Source: Carposina sasakii (lineage: Eukaryota; Arthropoda; Insecta; Lepidoptera; Carposinidae). Taken from it: a DNA stretch of 64,000 nt. The stretch is from the NCBI GenBank assembly GCA_014607495.2, contig CP053160.1, forward strand, positions 6,448,001-6,512,000. Direction: 5' to 3'. Under the pieces are notes generated by a model, which saw only the letters and a program-made list of their open reading frames with translations, did not search any database and had not been told where the DNA came from. How positions within the stretch are numbered: position 1 is the stretch's first letter; each line of letters opens with the position of its first letter. Of this stretch, positions 1-11,589 are shown in pieces. The translations under genes and the position numbers were made by a program.

Positions 1-114
1 CTATACAGCTAGGTATTATCTGCTGAAGCTAATGAAAATACGCTATTTGACCGATACTTTTCGAGAAATGAGGCGTAGATGAAAGTAGAACAGTATTCTT
101 ATAAATATACGGTA

Positions 115-352
115 CTTGTAGACGCCCGCAACTTCGTCCGCGTGGCCTGCAGAAAAAACAAAATGTCCAAATTATCCGGGATAAAAATATTTTCCTGTAA
201 TAAAAAGTAGCATATGTGGTTAATCCAGGGTGTCAGTTAACTCCATACTAAATTTTATTAAAATCGCTCCAGCGGTTTTTACGTGAAAGGGTAAAAAATA
301 TCCATCCATCCATCCATACTCACAAACTTTCGCGTTTATCATATTAGAAGGA
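115..352 (-). mobile_element. Non-autonomous Helitron-like element, degenerate 3' end
   Basis: Read on the minus strand, the element starts with TCCT followed by the AT-rich, 'gcgaaagtttgtgag' 5' end common to lepidopteran Helitrons. It ends in the GC-rich hairpin 'ccacgcggacgaagttgcg' followed by CAAG in place of the usual CTAG. It lies between A and T, as Helitrons do. A (CCAT)n microsatellite at 301-318 is internal. The family is known to lack target duplications, and none is seen. The assignment rests on the two termini; there is no Rep/helicase coding capacity. Confidence 0.6.
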
Positions 353-1052
353 TAGCTGTTGGCCGCGTAGTCTACGGTAGCCTATGATTTTCTCCATAAT
401 TCCGACTATATGAATGCAAGAAAATTTAAGAAAATTTCAAGAGTAAATAAAGCGTGAAAGCGTAGTTATGTTCTTTATTTGGATCGTGCATGTTCTTTGG
501 ATAGTGTACAGGAGTATTGAAAGAGGATTTCCCGAAATTCCCACTGTAACGGGAAAATGGCATAGGTACCTACTTATAGTTTATAATGTAAACTATAGTA
601 CATAGACCAAGTCGCAGACAGCTCTTATTATAAATAATTAGGTTGTTGACGTGTTGTGTGTAATTACATAGTTTATGAAGTCATAATACTCATTTTATCC
701 TATTTCATCAAAAAATCCTGCTAACAAAAGGGGGCTTTTCATCCACTGCAACAAGGCGCATCACAAATTATACTAACCACGTACCAAGAAATGACATGAA
801 CCGTGTGATTTCGGAAGTCAGTAATTACCAGTTATCGGTAGGTGAATTATCACATACCCAGAAGCGTGTCGAAAACCATGGTTCTAGTTGAACGGTTCTT
901 GGGTGATCGTTACGTGCTGCACGCAAACACTAATTGGTATGAGTTAATATGGGATACTATGTTCACTTGAGTACAAAGAGTGCAACCATCATGGCTGTTA
1001 GACATACGTTGGTAAGGATGCGTTTTATATCCACCAATAAAATTCCTTGACA
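353..1052. other. No gene recognised
   Basis: AT-rich unique-looking sequence. A plus-strand frame is open from about 660 to 890, but it has no splice context, and frames of this length are expected by chance. Bases 515-545 (cccgaaattcccactg) resemble the repeated block at 45.1-45.4 kb and may be transposon debris. Confidence 0.5.
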
Positions 1053-1060
1053 ATATAGAC

Positions 1061-1216
1061 CAGGGGTTCCCAAACATTTTTCTCATAGACCTCTTTTCAA
1101 ATTTAACTGGTTTTGGTGGACCTCCTACAGGCCTACACCATATACAAATTAATTGTAAACCCCCATTTTTTCACGCCAACGATGGGGGTCCATCTGGACC
1201 ACTTTGGGAACCACTG
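1061..1216 (+). mobile_element. hAT-type MITE with 8-bp target duplication
   Basis: A 156-bp element with imperfect terminal inverted repeats (CAGGGGTTCCCAAAC on the left, CAGTGGTTCCCAAAG read from the right). It is flanked on both sides by the identical 8-mer ATATAGAC (1053-1060 and 1217-1224). An 8-bp duplication plus CAGNGGTTCCCAAA termini is the known hAT signature. There is no coding capacity, so mobility must have depended on a transposase encoded elsewhere. A second copy in opposite orientation lies at 32754-32940. Confidence 0.87.
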
Positions 1217-1224
1217 ATATAGAC

Positions 1225-2013
1225 CAATGAATATGATTGGTGGTTGTCAGACGCATCTATAGCAACGTAGTAATAGTAAATCTCTGGTGGAACGGCAGCA
1301 GTGTAGTAGCAATGAGTTCAATCATACTTGAGTCAAAATAGCTGGTAGCTTAAATAAAGCAACGTCATTTCTTGATTGAAGTACTTAATAGAATTTCGTT
1401 AGACATTGAATCCAATTGAAAGGCTTCGTTGCGAAAGCTGAAAAATAAAGAATCTTTAGTAGTTCTAATAAAGTTTATTATCAATTTAGTATTACTTACA
1501 TTTTGCAGTAAAGTTCAGCTTTCGGTTAAAACGATTCCACACTCAAATTATACCAAGTGCAAAACAAAATCAAACCAGCATTTACTATTTGAAATGTCAT
1601 AAAATCTATAGCAATTCCTCCTTACTATACATGGTTATTCTAGAGGTCGGCTTTAGTGGGCCTTTCATGTCGGATCGCGTAATCCTTGCTTCGGGCGAGG
1701 TCCATTTAACTCTATGATCCTAATGTAGCGACTGGTATTGTTATCTCCTAAAGCCTTCGTCTACCTGTTTGTCTATTATTACAATGAATATCATGTAAAC
1801 TAGCGAGCTGGCAACTTTGCTAGATGAAACTTTACAGACTAGTACTCCTATTAACTCTACAAGTAAATTGCATTAAGACGTTTGATATAAGATCGTAAAC
1901 CGTTGCTTTTTAGCTGTTTAAAAATTTAATAAATATTTAAGGCAGTGTATTTCAATTTCCGTTCGAAATCCATATGCATCTTTACATATCGACGAAAAGC
2001 TATATATGTAAGT
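1225..2013. other. No gene recognised
   Basis: AT-rich sequence with no repeat termini or convincing exon. A somewhat GC-richer patch (1640-1750) has an open minus-strand frame of about 30 codons, flanked by stops and lacking splice sites. Confidence 0.5.
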
Positions 2014-2118
2014 ATAAAATTATTAATAAAGAAATGGAAAAATTTCCTCACCCGGGTGGGAATCGAACCCACGACCTCTGCATTCCGCGTGTCAGTGCTC
2101 TAACCACTGAGCTGAGCT
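2014..2118 (-). mobile_element. tRNA-headed SINE
   Basis: Read on the minus strand: an A-box-like segment (agctcagtggttagagcac), a B box (gtgggttcgattcccac), then a short tail with 'ccatttctttattaataattt'. The head keeps the T-arm of a tRNA, but the acceptor 3' side runs directly into the AT-rich tail, so this is a SINE and not a tRNA gene. An imperfect duplication beginning GTAAGT is visible on both flanks (about 2010 and 2121). Same family as 4503-4913, 5461-5550, 11472-11589, 32188-32249, 41969-42398 and 62340-62415. Confidence 0.8.
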
Positions 2119-2916
2119 GAGTAAGTGTACATTGTCTTAGTTTATTTTAATCTAGTTTCAGTTTGACCAACTTTAATTTTTATTTTTTCAAGTGAGGACT
2201 ATTAAAAATTATGAATATGCCGTAAAGCTCTACGGATACGAATAAAGGGTATAGTATATACGGTATTAAGTATTTATGTTGAAAATTAAAATATGTATAA
2301 AAGTCGTAAATTAATTAGATAGAAGGTACCAACTAAAGATGTTGCCCAGATTATTACCAAATCGTGTCAACTATGTAAACCATCATAATGTTGTAACTTC
2401 TAAAATAAAATGTTCTCTCGTGTATTTTCCAAGAAATCTGTCGTTTTAGATTTGTCTCCATTATTTTAATGGTGGACATCCAACTGTTACAACAGTAAAA
2501 CATTTACAAACGATATAAAAGTGGTATTACACTCTAACATTCACTGCATAGCGTCTTATATCTATGTAGTTGTGTATTACAATGGCTTATTGCTAAGGCG
2601 TATGGTAAAGTGGACGTTCACGGCTATAGAACGTTTTGGTAATTGCGCGTAATGAGGGCCTTCGACACGCATCGGCTGCGTTTTGATGGGAGATGCAACG
2701 CTTTTTTTGGATAGGCTCCATATTTGGCTTCTTGAATAAGCTACATATAGTAGAAGTCTTTACGATCAGCAGATCAATTGATCCGTTGGTCAGTCATTCA
2801 GGACAAAGTTTACATTTTATGTGGAATTTATTGACGTACTTATCTCTTCTAAAAGAGAAATCTTTTTACTTAGATGTGAGCAATGGCCGCGTGAAGCCGG
2901 CAGAGTAGAATACGTA
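2119..2916. other. No gene recognised
   Basis: AT-rich. The patch 2600-2690 is GC-richer and shares 'aagtggacgttc' and nearby spacing with 27700-27750 read on the other strand, so it may belong to a dispersed repeat. The 71-codon frame at 2693-2908 matches no protein I recognise. Confidence 0.4.
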
Positions 2917-3142
2917 CCACCCCATGTCTGCCCGTAGGTATCGTACGAGGCGATTAAGGGTTTTCGGGAGGTGGGCAGCAGCGCCTCCCGTGTTGACAAC
3001 ATAGTCCAAAATATAAACTGCGGTCACCAACCCGCCTGCCCAGCGTGGTGACTATGGGCAAATACCCCCATGGCAGTCTTGTGGCGTGCCCTGAGGGAGG
3101 CCTACGTCCAGCAGTGGACTGCAATAGGCTGATGATGATGAA
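2917..3142 (+). mobile_element. 3' end of a non-LTR retrotransposon with GATG tail
   Basis: The last 12 codons before the stop read REAYVQQWTAIG, the kind of C-terminus seen in lepidopteran endonuclease/reverse-transcriptase polyproteins. They are followed at once by a (GATG)n tail (about 3128-3140). The upstream frame is broken by stops, so only a 5'-truncated, decayed piece is left. The same 3' end, on the opposite strand, is at 57697-57910. The 5' limit is uncertain because the truncation point cannot be told from flanking sequence. Confidence 0.6.
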
Positions 3143-3639
3143 CAATGTTATCTAGGTAGCCTACATTTTTGTGATCATCAGTCATAGGATACCGTACCAT
3201 AATAATGGTAATCTATTTGAAATTCAGGCTGTTAGTTACAGTGGACACTAATCAAGCACGTATAGGCAGGACTATATCAAACCACACAATTCACTTGAAT
3301 TGACATTCACACATAGCAATAGCCTAACGCCTAACCAGACGGTCTGATAAATATTTAATACTCCAACGTCCACTAATAAAGACAATAAAATTCTCGTTTC
3401 AAGCAAAATAAATTCTGTCTCCTCAGAGTCATTGCAATTACTCGAACCAATGAACGCAAATCGATTCGGTCTATGCTTTACGACCTTGACGATTGCTATC
3501 GAATGCTCTTATATCCACTCGTAACAGTGGAAAAAAGGACTTGTTTGTCGTGGGATAATGAGATCGGCCGTTCTCGCGTCCACCAGAATAATAGGTAATT
3601 TGTTCCGAATAAAAAAACACCTGCAAATGGCTCTTAACG
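3143..3639. other. No gene recognised
   Basis: Unique-looking sequence. 3420-3600 is richer in CpG than the neighbourhood and runs into the next block. No repeat ends or exon signals were found. Confidence 0.45.
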
Positions 3640-4200
3640 CTATAATAAAAACAGAGATATGGGCCCGGTGGGTCGGATCGAGAAATGAATTTAGATTACA
3701 GGTTAACGCCGCCTAAGTGTAGGTTCGCCGGTTCACCTGTGCTTGAAAAAACATCGGATAAAAAACATTCGACCGGGCTGGAGCTTTCGAAGCTGTCACG
3801 TGACGTAAAGTCGTTTCGGGCTGTCATTTCGCGGGGGCTTATTAGGTACGCCCCTGGACGTTTTGGGGCTTGGTGCCACAAAAACACGCGTTTCGTTTAC
3901 TCCGTGTATTTCCGTCGATCGTACGTTTTTGCTTCGTACTCTACGAGATTTTAATAAAACGCTTCGTATTTTCTCATTGTCTCGAGTTTATGCAAAGGCA
4001 GTAGTTACCAATACGGTAAGCCGCATTTATAATTCAATTCAACTGCGGCAAAAACAAGTGCAATTGATTTTACCGCCCTCATAAAAAAGTCACTCGATAC
4101 AGGCTGGAAATACAGGCATCGCGCCGCTGTCGGTCTAAAAATAGTTCTCAGTTAAATTACAATTAATTGGATTAAAGTACAGGTTGCCGGCGGCTCCTAA
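3640..4200. promoter_or_regulatory. CpG-rich non-coding block, possible regulatory element
   Basis: A GC- and CpG-rich island in AT-rich surroundings. It contains CACGTGACGTAA (E-box plus CRE half-site, about 3799), Hox-like TTTATTA/TTAATAAAAC strings (about 3950) and AATTAATTGGATTAAAG (about 4161; homeodomain and GGATTA sites). Overlapping open frames on both strands (89 and 73 codons plus, 63 minus) look like by-products of low stop density, with no recognisable domain. The regulatory role is an inference from composition and motifs only. Confidence 0.25.
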
Positions 4201-4502
4201 ATGACTTTCGGACCACTGGTTACGATGCAGCTCGAATACTACTTATACTAAAAGAGGTAAAAGTTTTTAAGTCTCCATTTAAAACTATTTGTATGGTTTG
4301 AAAAATATATAAATTCTGAAAATACAATAGGTATCTTCGGGTACTAAATGCTACAACCCTGAGATAAGTTAAGCTTTAACAGGAAACAGCACGTTATTTT
4401 TACTAACAAAAACCAAATAGGTAATATACTTACAACAATACTTAGTACTTATACCTGAAAATAAAATATTAAAAATAGAACTACTTAAATATACTTAGAA
4501 TT

Positions 4503-4913
4503 ATTATAAAATGATTAATAAAGAAATGGAAAAAAATTCTTCATCCGAGTGGGACTCGAAGCCACGACCTCTGCACTCTTACCAACTGAGCTACCGGGTC
4601 AATTACTCGGATGACGAACTTTACCATCTCTTTTAAAATTACATTATTGGCAACGTTATTTTTTCATCCCGATAGCTATACACTAGCCAAATTTCGGTAA
4701 ACAAAGCTGAATCCCTAAGGACAGTGTTTAACGATAAACCGATCAACCATATCCTAACGGGTTATATTACGGAGAAGTGTTTTTATAAATTTATCTAAGT
4801 CAAGATATTATAAAATTATTATAAAGAATTGGAAAAAAATCTTCACCCGAGTGGGACTCGAACCCACGACCTCTGCATTCCGTGCAAGTGCTCTTACCAG
4901 CTGAGCTACTGAG
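4503..4913 (-). mobile_element. Dimeric SINE (two tRNA-like heads around a common body)
   Basis: Read on the minus strand the order is: head A (4913 to about 4840, A box and B box), an AT-rich tail, a body of about 210 bp, head B (about 4603 to 4540) and a final 'ccatttctttatta' tail. Identical 13-mers TATACTTAGAATT flank the whole unit (4490-4502 and 4914-4926), so head-body-head was inserted in one event. The body contains 'gggattcagctttgttta' and 'gtcatccgagtaattgaccc'. The same arrangement, in plus orientation, is at 41969-42398. SINEs depend on a partner LINE's reverse transcriptase; the partner is not identifiable here. Confidence 0.87.
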
Positions 4914-4926
4914 TATACTTAGAATT

Positions 4927-5448
4927 TTAATATTCATATAATGATATGTTACGGGTCAACCTAGAAGATATTGTAAGCCTTAGTTAGGTTTGGTTATCCA
5001 TATCGGAAAGCTTAGACCATTCCTAGTTTACCCAGTTAAATCTAGATTTTCTTCATTTTCCAGCATTGCCCGTAACATCATTTTAGTACCTCACCTAGCT
5101 ACGAGCATTGACAAGAAGCTGCTTTAAAAGCAGGCTCTAGACTACGGCTATTTTTCCAGTAACATTTCAGCAACAATATTACATTTTTACGTAAAACCAA
5201 CATAATGGCTGGTAAGTGTATTTTTATTTGTCAGTGTATAACCGGTATGCTTACTTACATTTTTCCTGGAAGTATGCCAAAGTATGAATAATGTGTTATG
5301 ACGGCGACACACTTCGCTATATCTAGTCTAATTTATTCTGTCGAATACCTCATTGGACGTATCCATTAATTCTAAAGGGCTATCGATTTGTATCAAAGAT
5401 TTTTTATATATGTATATACGCATTGGAAAATGTATAAATTGTTGTTAA
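4927..5448. other. No gene recognised
   Basis: AT-rich. A minimal start-plus-donor context (ATGGCTG followed by GTAAGT, 5205-5217) could be a tiny first coding exon, but no partner exon could be tied to it. Confidence 0.4.
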
Positions 5449-5460
5449 TTTTAAATTGTA

Positions 5461-5550
5461 AAATTTTTAATAAAGAAATGGAAAAAATTCCTCACCCGGG
5501 TGGGAATCGAACCCACGACCTCTGCATTCCGTGCCAGCGCTCTTACCACT
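5461..5550 (-). mobile_element. 5'-truncated tRNA-headed SINE
   Basis: A 90-bp insert bounded by a perfect 12-bp target duplication TTTTAAATTGTA (5449-5460 and 5551-5562). On the minus strand it starts inside the A box (agtggtaagagcgctggcac), keeps the B box and ends in the family's 'ccatttctttattaaaa' tail. Truncation at the 5' end with an intact 3' end and long duplication is the mark of target-primed reverse transcription. Confidence 0.87.
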
Positions 5551-5562
5551 TTTTAAATTGTA

Positions 5563-7206
5563 TAAACTATTAAGAAAGTTTTGGAAAAGCTAGATTACTA
5601 TTAAGTAGGCTACTGTAATATGAAAGCTATAAGAATTGGTACCCCATAATCGAAATTACAGGACCATGGATTAAGGTTTACAAAAAAAATACATCGATCG
5701 AATCGAGACCGAACAAAATTATTTAATTGGGATTAAGTGACAAAATTTCTTGCTCTATTGACTGTCATACGTTCTATACGTTATATTTTACCTCAAAACA
5801 CAAATATTTTCAATTACCTTGATCAAAAAAATAATCTTGTAAATCGCACAAATTGCGTAAATGAATTTCATAAGGAAATTATTTTGAAGAAATAAAGGAT
5901 TCCTTTAACGATATATAGGTAGGTACATACAATAAAGAATCGACTTATGTTTACCAAAATATTTCAAAACAAAGTAAAAAGTATGATTCAATTTCATTAT
6001 CTTCGTTTCAATTAATTTCTCTTTCAAATAAAACAATTGACACGATTGATGATATGATGATACATGTTTTGAGTCTACTCAAGCTTCTGTAATAAAACTT
6101 ATATCGTCACTAAATAGACCAAAGTGACTTTACCGCAAGTAACCGGTTAGCTTACAGATAACTTTAAGTTTAAGCCGTACACTGTGATATTTAACCGTAT
6201 AGCTAAGTATTGAAGTTGTTATTAGAGTGACTCACAGGTTCATTGTGCATGAGAAATAGTTTCAAGCGTGAATATAAGCAGGTATAGTTTTAGAACCTTA
6301 GAATAACAACAATATAGAGCTTGCGTAAAGCGTACGATGATAATAAAATAACACTCACTGAGCATAAACGGATGTAAAGAAATTAAAATAGCTGGATCAT
6401 AAAGAAGTAGGTACGGTAAACTTTAATGCGGCTATAATAAAAGTATAATTATACTAAACGGTTAATTAAGATAGATTAGACTTTTGCATAAAATACTGCA
6501 GGATAATCTTGCGATAACTTTTGTGACCTTTCAACAAGACCACTGTGTTATCTATGATTTTAATTATTAATGATTGTGTGTATTTAACTATTATAAGTGA
6601 CATCATTTAACGTTATTTAAAATTTATCATTTAATACTTATTTAAGACGATGCTGGGTAAAACCCAAATTGATGATAACGAGTTTTATAAATGTGCTTAC
6701 AGAATTACGCTCTATTACAATGTTACTCTGAGACTGGGATTTATACCGTGACTAAACGTGCCCACGCAATGCTTAGCTACGAGTACAAGTATAGAAGAGG
6801 AAATAGATGGGACGTTCTGTTTATCACGCCTAAAAGTACATTCAGTGAACATTAAATTCGCATCTCACCACCATTTTCATAATTTATAGATGGCATATCA
6901 ATTTATTTTAAAATAGAGAAAACGTCAATAATCCAGGTTTTATTTTAATAAATTTAAAAATTTTAAATATGCAGAAGAATTCTTTTTCAAATGTCGAAGG
7001 ACAGATTTAAGCCTTGGACAATAGTGAGTACTGTTAAATATTAAATTCGTGGAATTATAAATATTTAACACAATTTCCCGAGTCCATTGTTTCTGTTTGA
7101 ATAGAAATTTATCATTTATAACCTTTGGTATTCAAGCAATTAGCTACTATAAACTAGAGCTTCGTTTTTTGCTAAGTACTAAACTTTTCAGCAAAATATA
7201 CTTCAG
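5563..7206. other. No gene recognised
   Basis: AT-rich sequence without repeat termini. The only exon-like piece is on the minus strand near 6700-6750 (a tttag acceptor, about 17 open codons, a GTAAGC donor), too weak to call. Confidence 0.45.
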
Positions 7207-7209
7207 TAA

Positions 7210-7346
7210 GGGCCGGTTATTTCAAACATCAGAAAGCCTATCAGAAGAATAAAGTTGATGCTGTCTTCTATCATTATCAAGTTTTAGTGAAAGACAACAT
7301 CTACTTTATTCTACTGAGGCTCCCTGACGTTTAGAAAAATCTGCCC
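7210..7346. mobile_element. Palindromic MITE flanked by TAA
   Basis: A 137-bp near-palindrome with termini GGGCCGGTTATTTC (left) and GGGCAGATTTTTC (right, read inward). It is flanked by TAA on both sides (7207-7209 and 7347-7349). Most of the element can fold on itself. A TWA target duplication and short length fit a non-autonomous PIF/Harbinger-like element. A sister copy is at 11870-12007. Confidence 0.7.
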
Positions 7347-7349
7347 TAA

Positions 7350-8785
7350 ATGTAATTAGAAGTTTTAAGAAGTAGCTCAGTATATACAAATTTGCTTGAA
7401 GACAAAGGCATACAAAGGTCAATAATTTGAGACTACGCGTACTGATATTGGCAAAATAACGAATGTCTGATCAGTATCAAATAACATCGCAATTACGTTG
7501 ACAGGTACAGTAGATAAAAAGAATTGATTTATGGTGGTTGTGTACCTCGCGATACGTCTATGCCCGATCGCTACTCAATTTCATCGACATTGGATTATAT
7601 TGGATCAAAGAGATTTGGTGGACCAAATAAAGTAAAACGCCAATGCTCAACATGATTACTACTTTAGCCCATCAAAGGAAAATACCTGTCGATCACGAGG
7701 AGAGTAAATCAAGCACGCTTTGACATTCCTTAGTATCATAAAAATACCTTACGCTCCAAGTAAAATGGCTGCGAATAAAAGCTCGTTAAAGCCACTCGGT
7801 GTCTGACCCTGAATATAAAAGTTTCAACGTTTTTGAACGCAAAAGCACAGGAAGTGAGGCGTATTTAATCATTACAAACTCGCTGGCTATTTTTTTATCT
7901 GTTGGATTCATTTTAATTTTCGAATCTATTAACATAATAAAATAAATCGGTGGCAGCCCGCGAGAGAGTGAAGAAGTAATCTTGAGTCGGGATCGCTGTT
8001 CTAATGTTGATGGACGATTCCTCGAGGTCGAAAGGTTAATTCTGCTTATTTGTTTATATAAATTTCCAGTTGAGAGGCTCCTGATTTGAAGACTGGTTTA
8101 CTCTTTGTACGTTTAATGTAAGCGATTTCTGATAAAAAGGTTGACTTGGTACCTATGGTTTATTAGAACAGTAGATAGGCTATGTTCATAGTAAATTGCA
8201 TTAAAAATTGATAAACCGCGCGATTTGTATAATATTTTTTTTAGATAACTATTAAAATGTAGTAATAATTGACAAATAAAGATACATTAGCATGAGCGAA
8301 ATGAGATAGCAATACTTTATAAGCAACCGCGCTAAAGTGCACAGCACGCTTGCCACATTGAAGTGATAGCTGCGTCATTGTCATAAATTATGAAAATTGG
8401 TCGTAATGTTGACAGATCATTATGTCGGACTCGAATTATGATTTAAATAATAAATACATATATATGTTACCGGTAAAATGTAATTCCTAAGCTTTTATTA
8501 CATATTTTAAAATATTTTTTACATCTCGTATGACACACACAGGCATATTTTATTTATTTAACTTCATTAAAATTAAAAAATAAGCACGTCTATGGTCATG
8601 AAGAGCTCGGCGCATACTAAATAAATATCGGACAAAGCTCTTATATTTAAAGATCAAAAACCGTGTTCGAGAAGGTTACTCTAAAGAACATAAAACCTCA
8701 TTGCTTGGTACCAAACAAAAGAGTCAGTAATGAGACGTCGTGAATAGACCATTGAATGTGGATATTTGGTGACGTGGTTTTTATA
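7350..8785. other. No gene recognised
   Basis: Mixed composition; 7550-7990 is less AT-rich and looks like unique sequence, with a TCF-like GGATCAAAG at about 7602. No exon with both splice signals was found. Confidence 0.4.
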
Positions 8786-8787
8786 TA

Positions 8788-9244
8788 CAGGGTGTAGGTG
8801 ACAGCCAGGCAAATACTGAAACGCTGGACAAGTACCATTGTGTACAAGTACCATACGACAGTGTTATTACTCGCAGGAAATGTATTTTTGATTTGATTAT
8901 AAGTAATCTTTGCTCTCCGCGCTTTTTTGTATGGGGTGATCCTGTGACTAATTAAATGGGCTTATTGGTTATTATGTGACACATTGCTGTTTTTTGGATC
9001 ACTTGTCTCTCCATTAGGGCTTATCAGTTATTTGAACTTTTTTGAGGGCAAATTTTGGTTGAAATTTTATTTTTAAGTTATTATCTAAGGCCTAATTAAA
9101 CGAACCGAACTTTTTTTTTCTTAAAATATAAAATAAATGTCGGAAAATTTTGGAATTTTCCTGTGAAAATTTTCAGTGTTTTCCCCCTCAGAATCGGTCT
9201 TAAATCATGGTATCAATATTGGCCTGGCTGTCACAAACATCCTG
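8788..9244. mobile_element. TA-flanked MITE, 457 bp
   Basis: Termini CAGGGTGTAGGTGACAGCC (left) and CAGGATGTTTGTGACAGCC (right, read inward) form an imperfect inverted repeat of about 23 bp. TA dinucleotides flank both ends (8786-8787 and 9245-9246). No coding capacity. TA duplication with CAGGGTG ends suggests a Tc1/mariner-like donor, an inference from the ends alone. Other CAGGGTG ends with TA flanks occur at 13831, 30652, 39875 and 48200. Confidence 0.75.
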
Positions 9245-9246
9245 TA

Positions 9247-11458
9247 TTTGACACCACCATAGTCACATGAAATAAGAACTTCCGATCTATCGTCTCATAA
9301 TACATATTGCAAATAGACAAACCTTTAGAGAAGTAGCGGATGTGATAAAGTTAATACTGCTTCCGGATGCTAAGTCCACAAGATATAGTAGGTAAGAATA
9401 CGCCGCCATACAAAAACCTCATCATCAAAGCCCCGTTATGACTTCTATTTCCTCCATAGTGATATGTAGCAACCATTAATAATTTCAACACAAGCAATGA
9501 GAAAACAGTGCTCTGGCCATAAATATCCACCTAATGGCAAAGACCGTAATATTTCTTCCTTCATCTACATTACTTCTGCAAAAATAACAAAATAGTATTC
9601 ATACAAGATTGCCACAACTCGATAAGCCGGCTGACTGCATAGAATGAGGCACTTTAGCAGTTGTACCTTTGTTATCTTCGTTTACGGAAATCCAATCATA
9701 GCGTCAGGAACTTAAGATTGCTTTTAGCGTTTTAAAGTTTTATCTGGCAGTCCCACAAAGGCTCTGATTTGTGGTCGAGATAGGCACGCGAATGATGCTC
9801 TCGTCGGGCGCAAGGACACTATTAAAATAAAACTACACTCATTTTGCTCCGATAAGCGATGGCCGCGTCATAGCTGCTATTTTATTTCGATAACTCCCTA
9901 ACCTATCTACGAGTCACAGTTTCTCAATGCCCTTCTATTTTTACTGGCTCTTAATGGATTCATAAATTCCGTCTTAAAAGAGCAGTGGGTTTTATAGATA
10001 TTACACCGATATCTACATGTCGTTTGAGGTACATGGGATTTTTAGAATCTAGTATCATTCAAATAGTTTTGTTTACAACCAACTGGCGGCTTCGTTTGAA
10101 CTGTTTTTTGGAACAAATTTAAGGTAAGTTAGTGCAAAGATAATTTTAAGATTATAAGAGCTTTAACCCAAGACGGGATACAGGTTGAAAATAATAAAAA
10201 CCCCTTTCAAGTGACATGCGACAAGTTTCTTGATTCCAGACAAGTCCCATTATGTAATAGAGGGCGACGTTTTGGTCATAAAGCAAAATGAAATAAACAC
10301 GTTCAAGTGCAAGTGACTCGCTTTGTCGCGTCAATTCCAGTTTAGCCGTACAAATACAGGTCATTACATATTTATAGGTTCCTATATGGAGTTAAATCGA
10401 TGTCAGCTTTTGGTATTCAACTGCAGCCGCGGGCAAGACCTCGGCAACCGCGTCACGTTCTACTATAATAGACAAGTTTTCATTGAATTTTAATGGTGGA
10501 TGCTGTCAAAGATATCTGTGTAAAAATAAGTCGTATCTTAGTAATTCTGTACGTACAGGAATGAGATGGTTTCAAATATAATTTATTATTATGTCTGTTA
10601 TCTGTATCTGCTGCGGATTACTCTGACGTCTGTTTTTACGTGTAAATACAAAGGCAAATTACAAGAGAAAACTCGATTGAAACTTCAATAACATAACTAG
10701 GGAAAATGTTATAAAACAAGTTAATTTGAATTGGTTTTCGTTAAAAAAAAAAAAACAATAATGTAACCTTAGACCGGAGCTTGGAATAGTCTAGTTACAA
10801 AGAATAGCCAAAAATACGTGAAAATAAATATATTACAGATCAGCCTCACATAAATGTACGATTCCTGTTACTCACGGTAGCCGCCTACCATTTGGTTCCA
10901 TAGTGGAAGCGAGATGAAAACAATAGAGTTCTGGTAACCCCCAATTAGTACTACGAGTACGTCAATTATACGCAAATAAGAGATGGGACAATTTTAGACT
11001 TCCTGTAATATGGAATCTTAAGTGTAGTACTGGTACTTATACGTTGTTCTTTTTCTTACATTAAAGCGACTAGAATCAGCAGGAAATGCCGACAAACTAA
11101 ATTGTGAATCCAGTAAGTCGTTTCCGTGTTATCTTTTTTAAAATCTCCGCTTGGAATGAATTATTGCACCTAAGGCACACCTTCGTGGAACCAACCTGCT
11201 TGGAACATTGCAATCTAAATATTCTTGGAATTTATTGAGTTTAATGTAAAATAACAAACGTATTTTCACACGTGACCTTTTATAGGGATTACCCTCCTTA
11301 TTACATAAGCCAATGATTACGCAAAACTTTTTTGTAAGTGGGTGGCTGGCTATCTAAATTACATCCACAATATTGTGTTTTTAAGAACTTTTAAAATCAA
11401 TTTTATACAGAGATTGAGGAAGTTAAGATAAAGCGTGCCGTTATTATTATTATTTGAG
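9247..11458. other. No gene recognised
   Basis: Unique-looking DNA. Possible exon-like pieces are 10051-10122 on plus (open frame ending AAG/GTAAGT) and 10870-10920 on minus (open frame with ATGGAACC ending in GTGAGT). Neither has a convincing partner. A T/A homopolymer run lies at about 10745. Confidence 0.4.
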
Positions 11459-11471
11459 TGACAATTTTATT

Positions 11472-11589
11472 ATAAAATATTATTTAAGAAATGATTTTTT
11501 TTCACCCGAGTGAGATTTGAACTCACGACCTCTCGCAAACCGTGCTTTCGCTCTAACCAACTGAGCTCTTTTACATTGCGTTTTTTACA
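11472..11589 (-). mobile_element. tRNA-headed SINE with leader
   Basis: On the minus strand: a leader of about 24 bases, the A-box region 'agctcagttggttagagcg', the B box 'gtgagttcaaatctcac' and the AT-rich tail. A 12-of-13 match (TGACAATTTTATT at 11459-11471, TGATAATTTTATT at 11590-11602) is the likely target duplication. The head differs from neighbouring copies in the anticodon region, so it is a diverged member. Confidence 0.68.

Noticed and set aside
3685..3954. 89-codon plus frame in the CpG-rich block
   Set aside because: CpG-rich sequence has few stops; both strands are open and no homologous motif is visible.
4503..4913. tRNA gene calls from the A and B boxes here and in the other SINE copies
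   Set aside because: The heads run straight into AT-rich tails, have imperfect anticodon stems, and are flanked by target duplications; they are SINEs.
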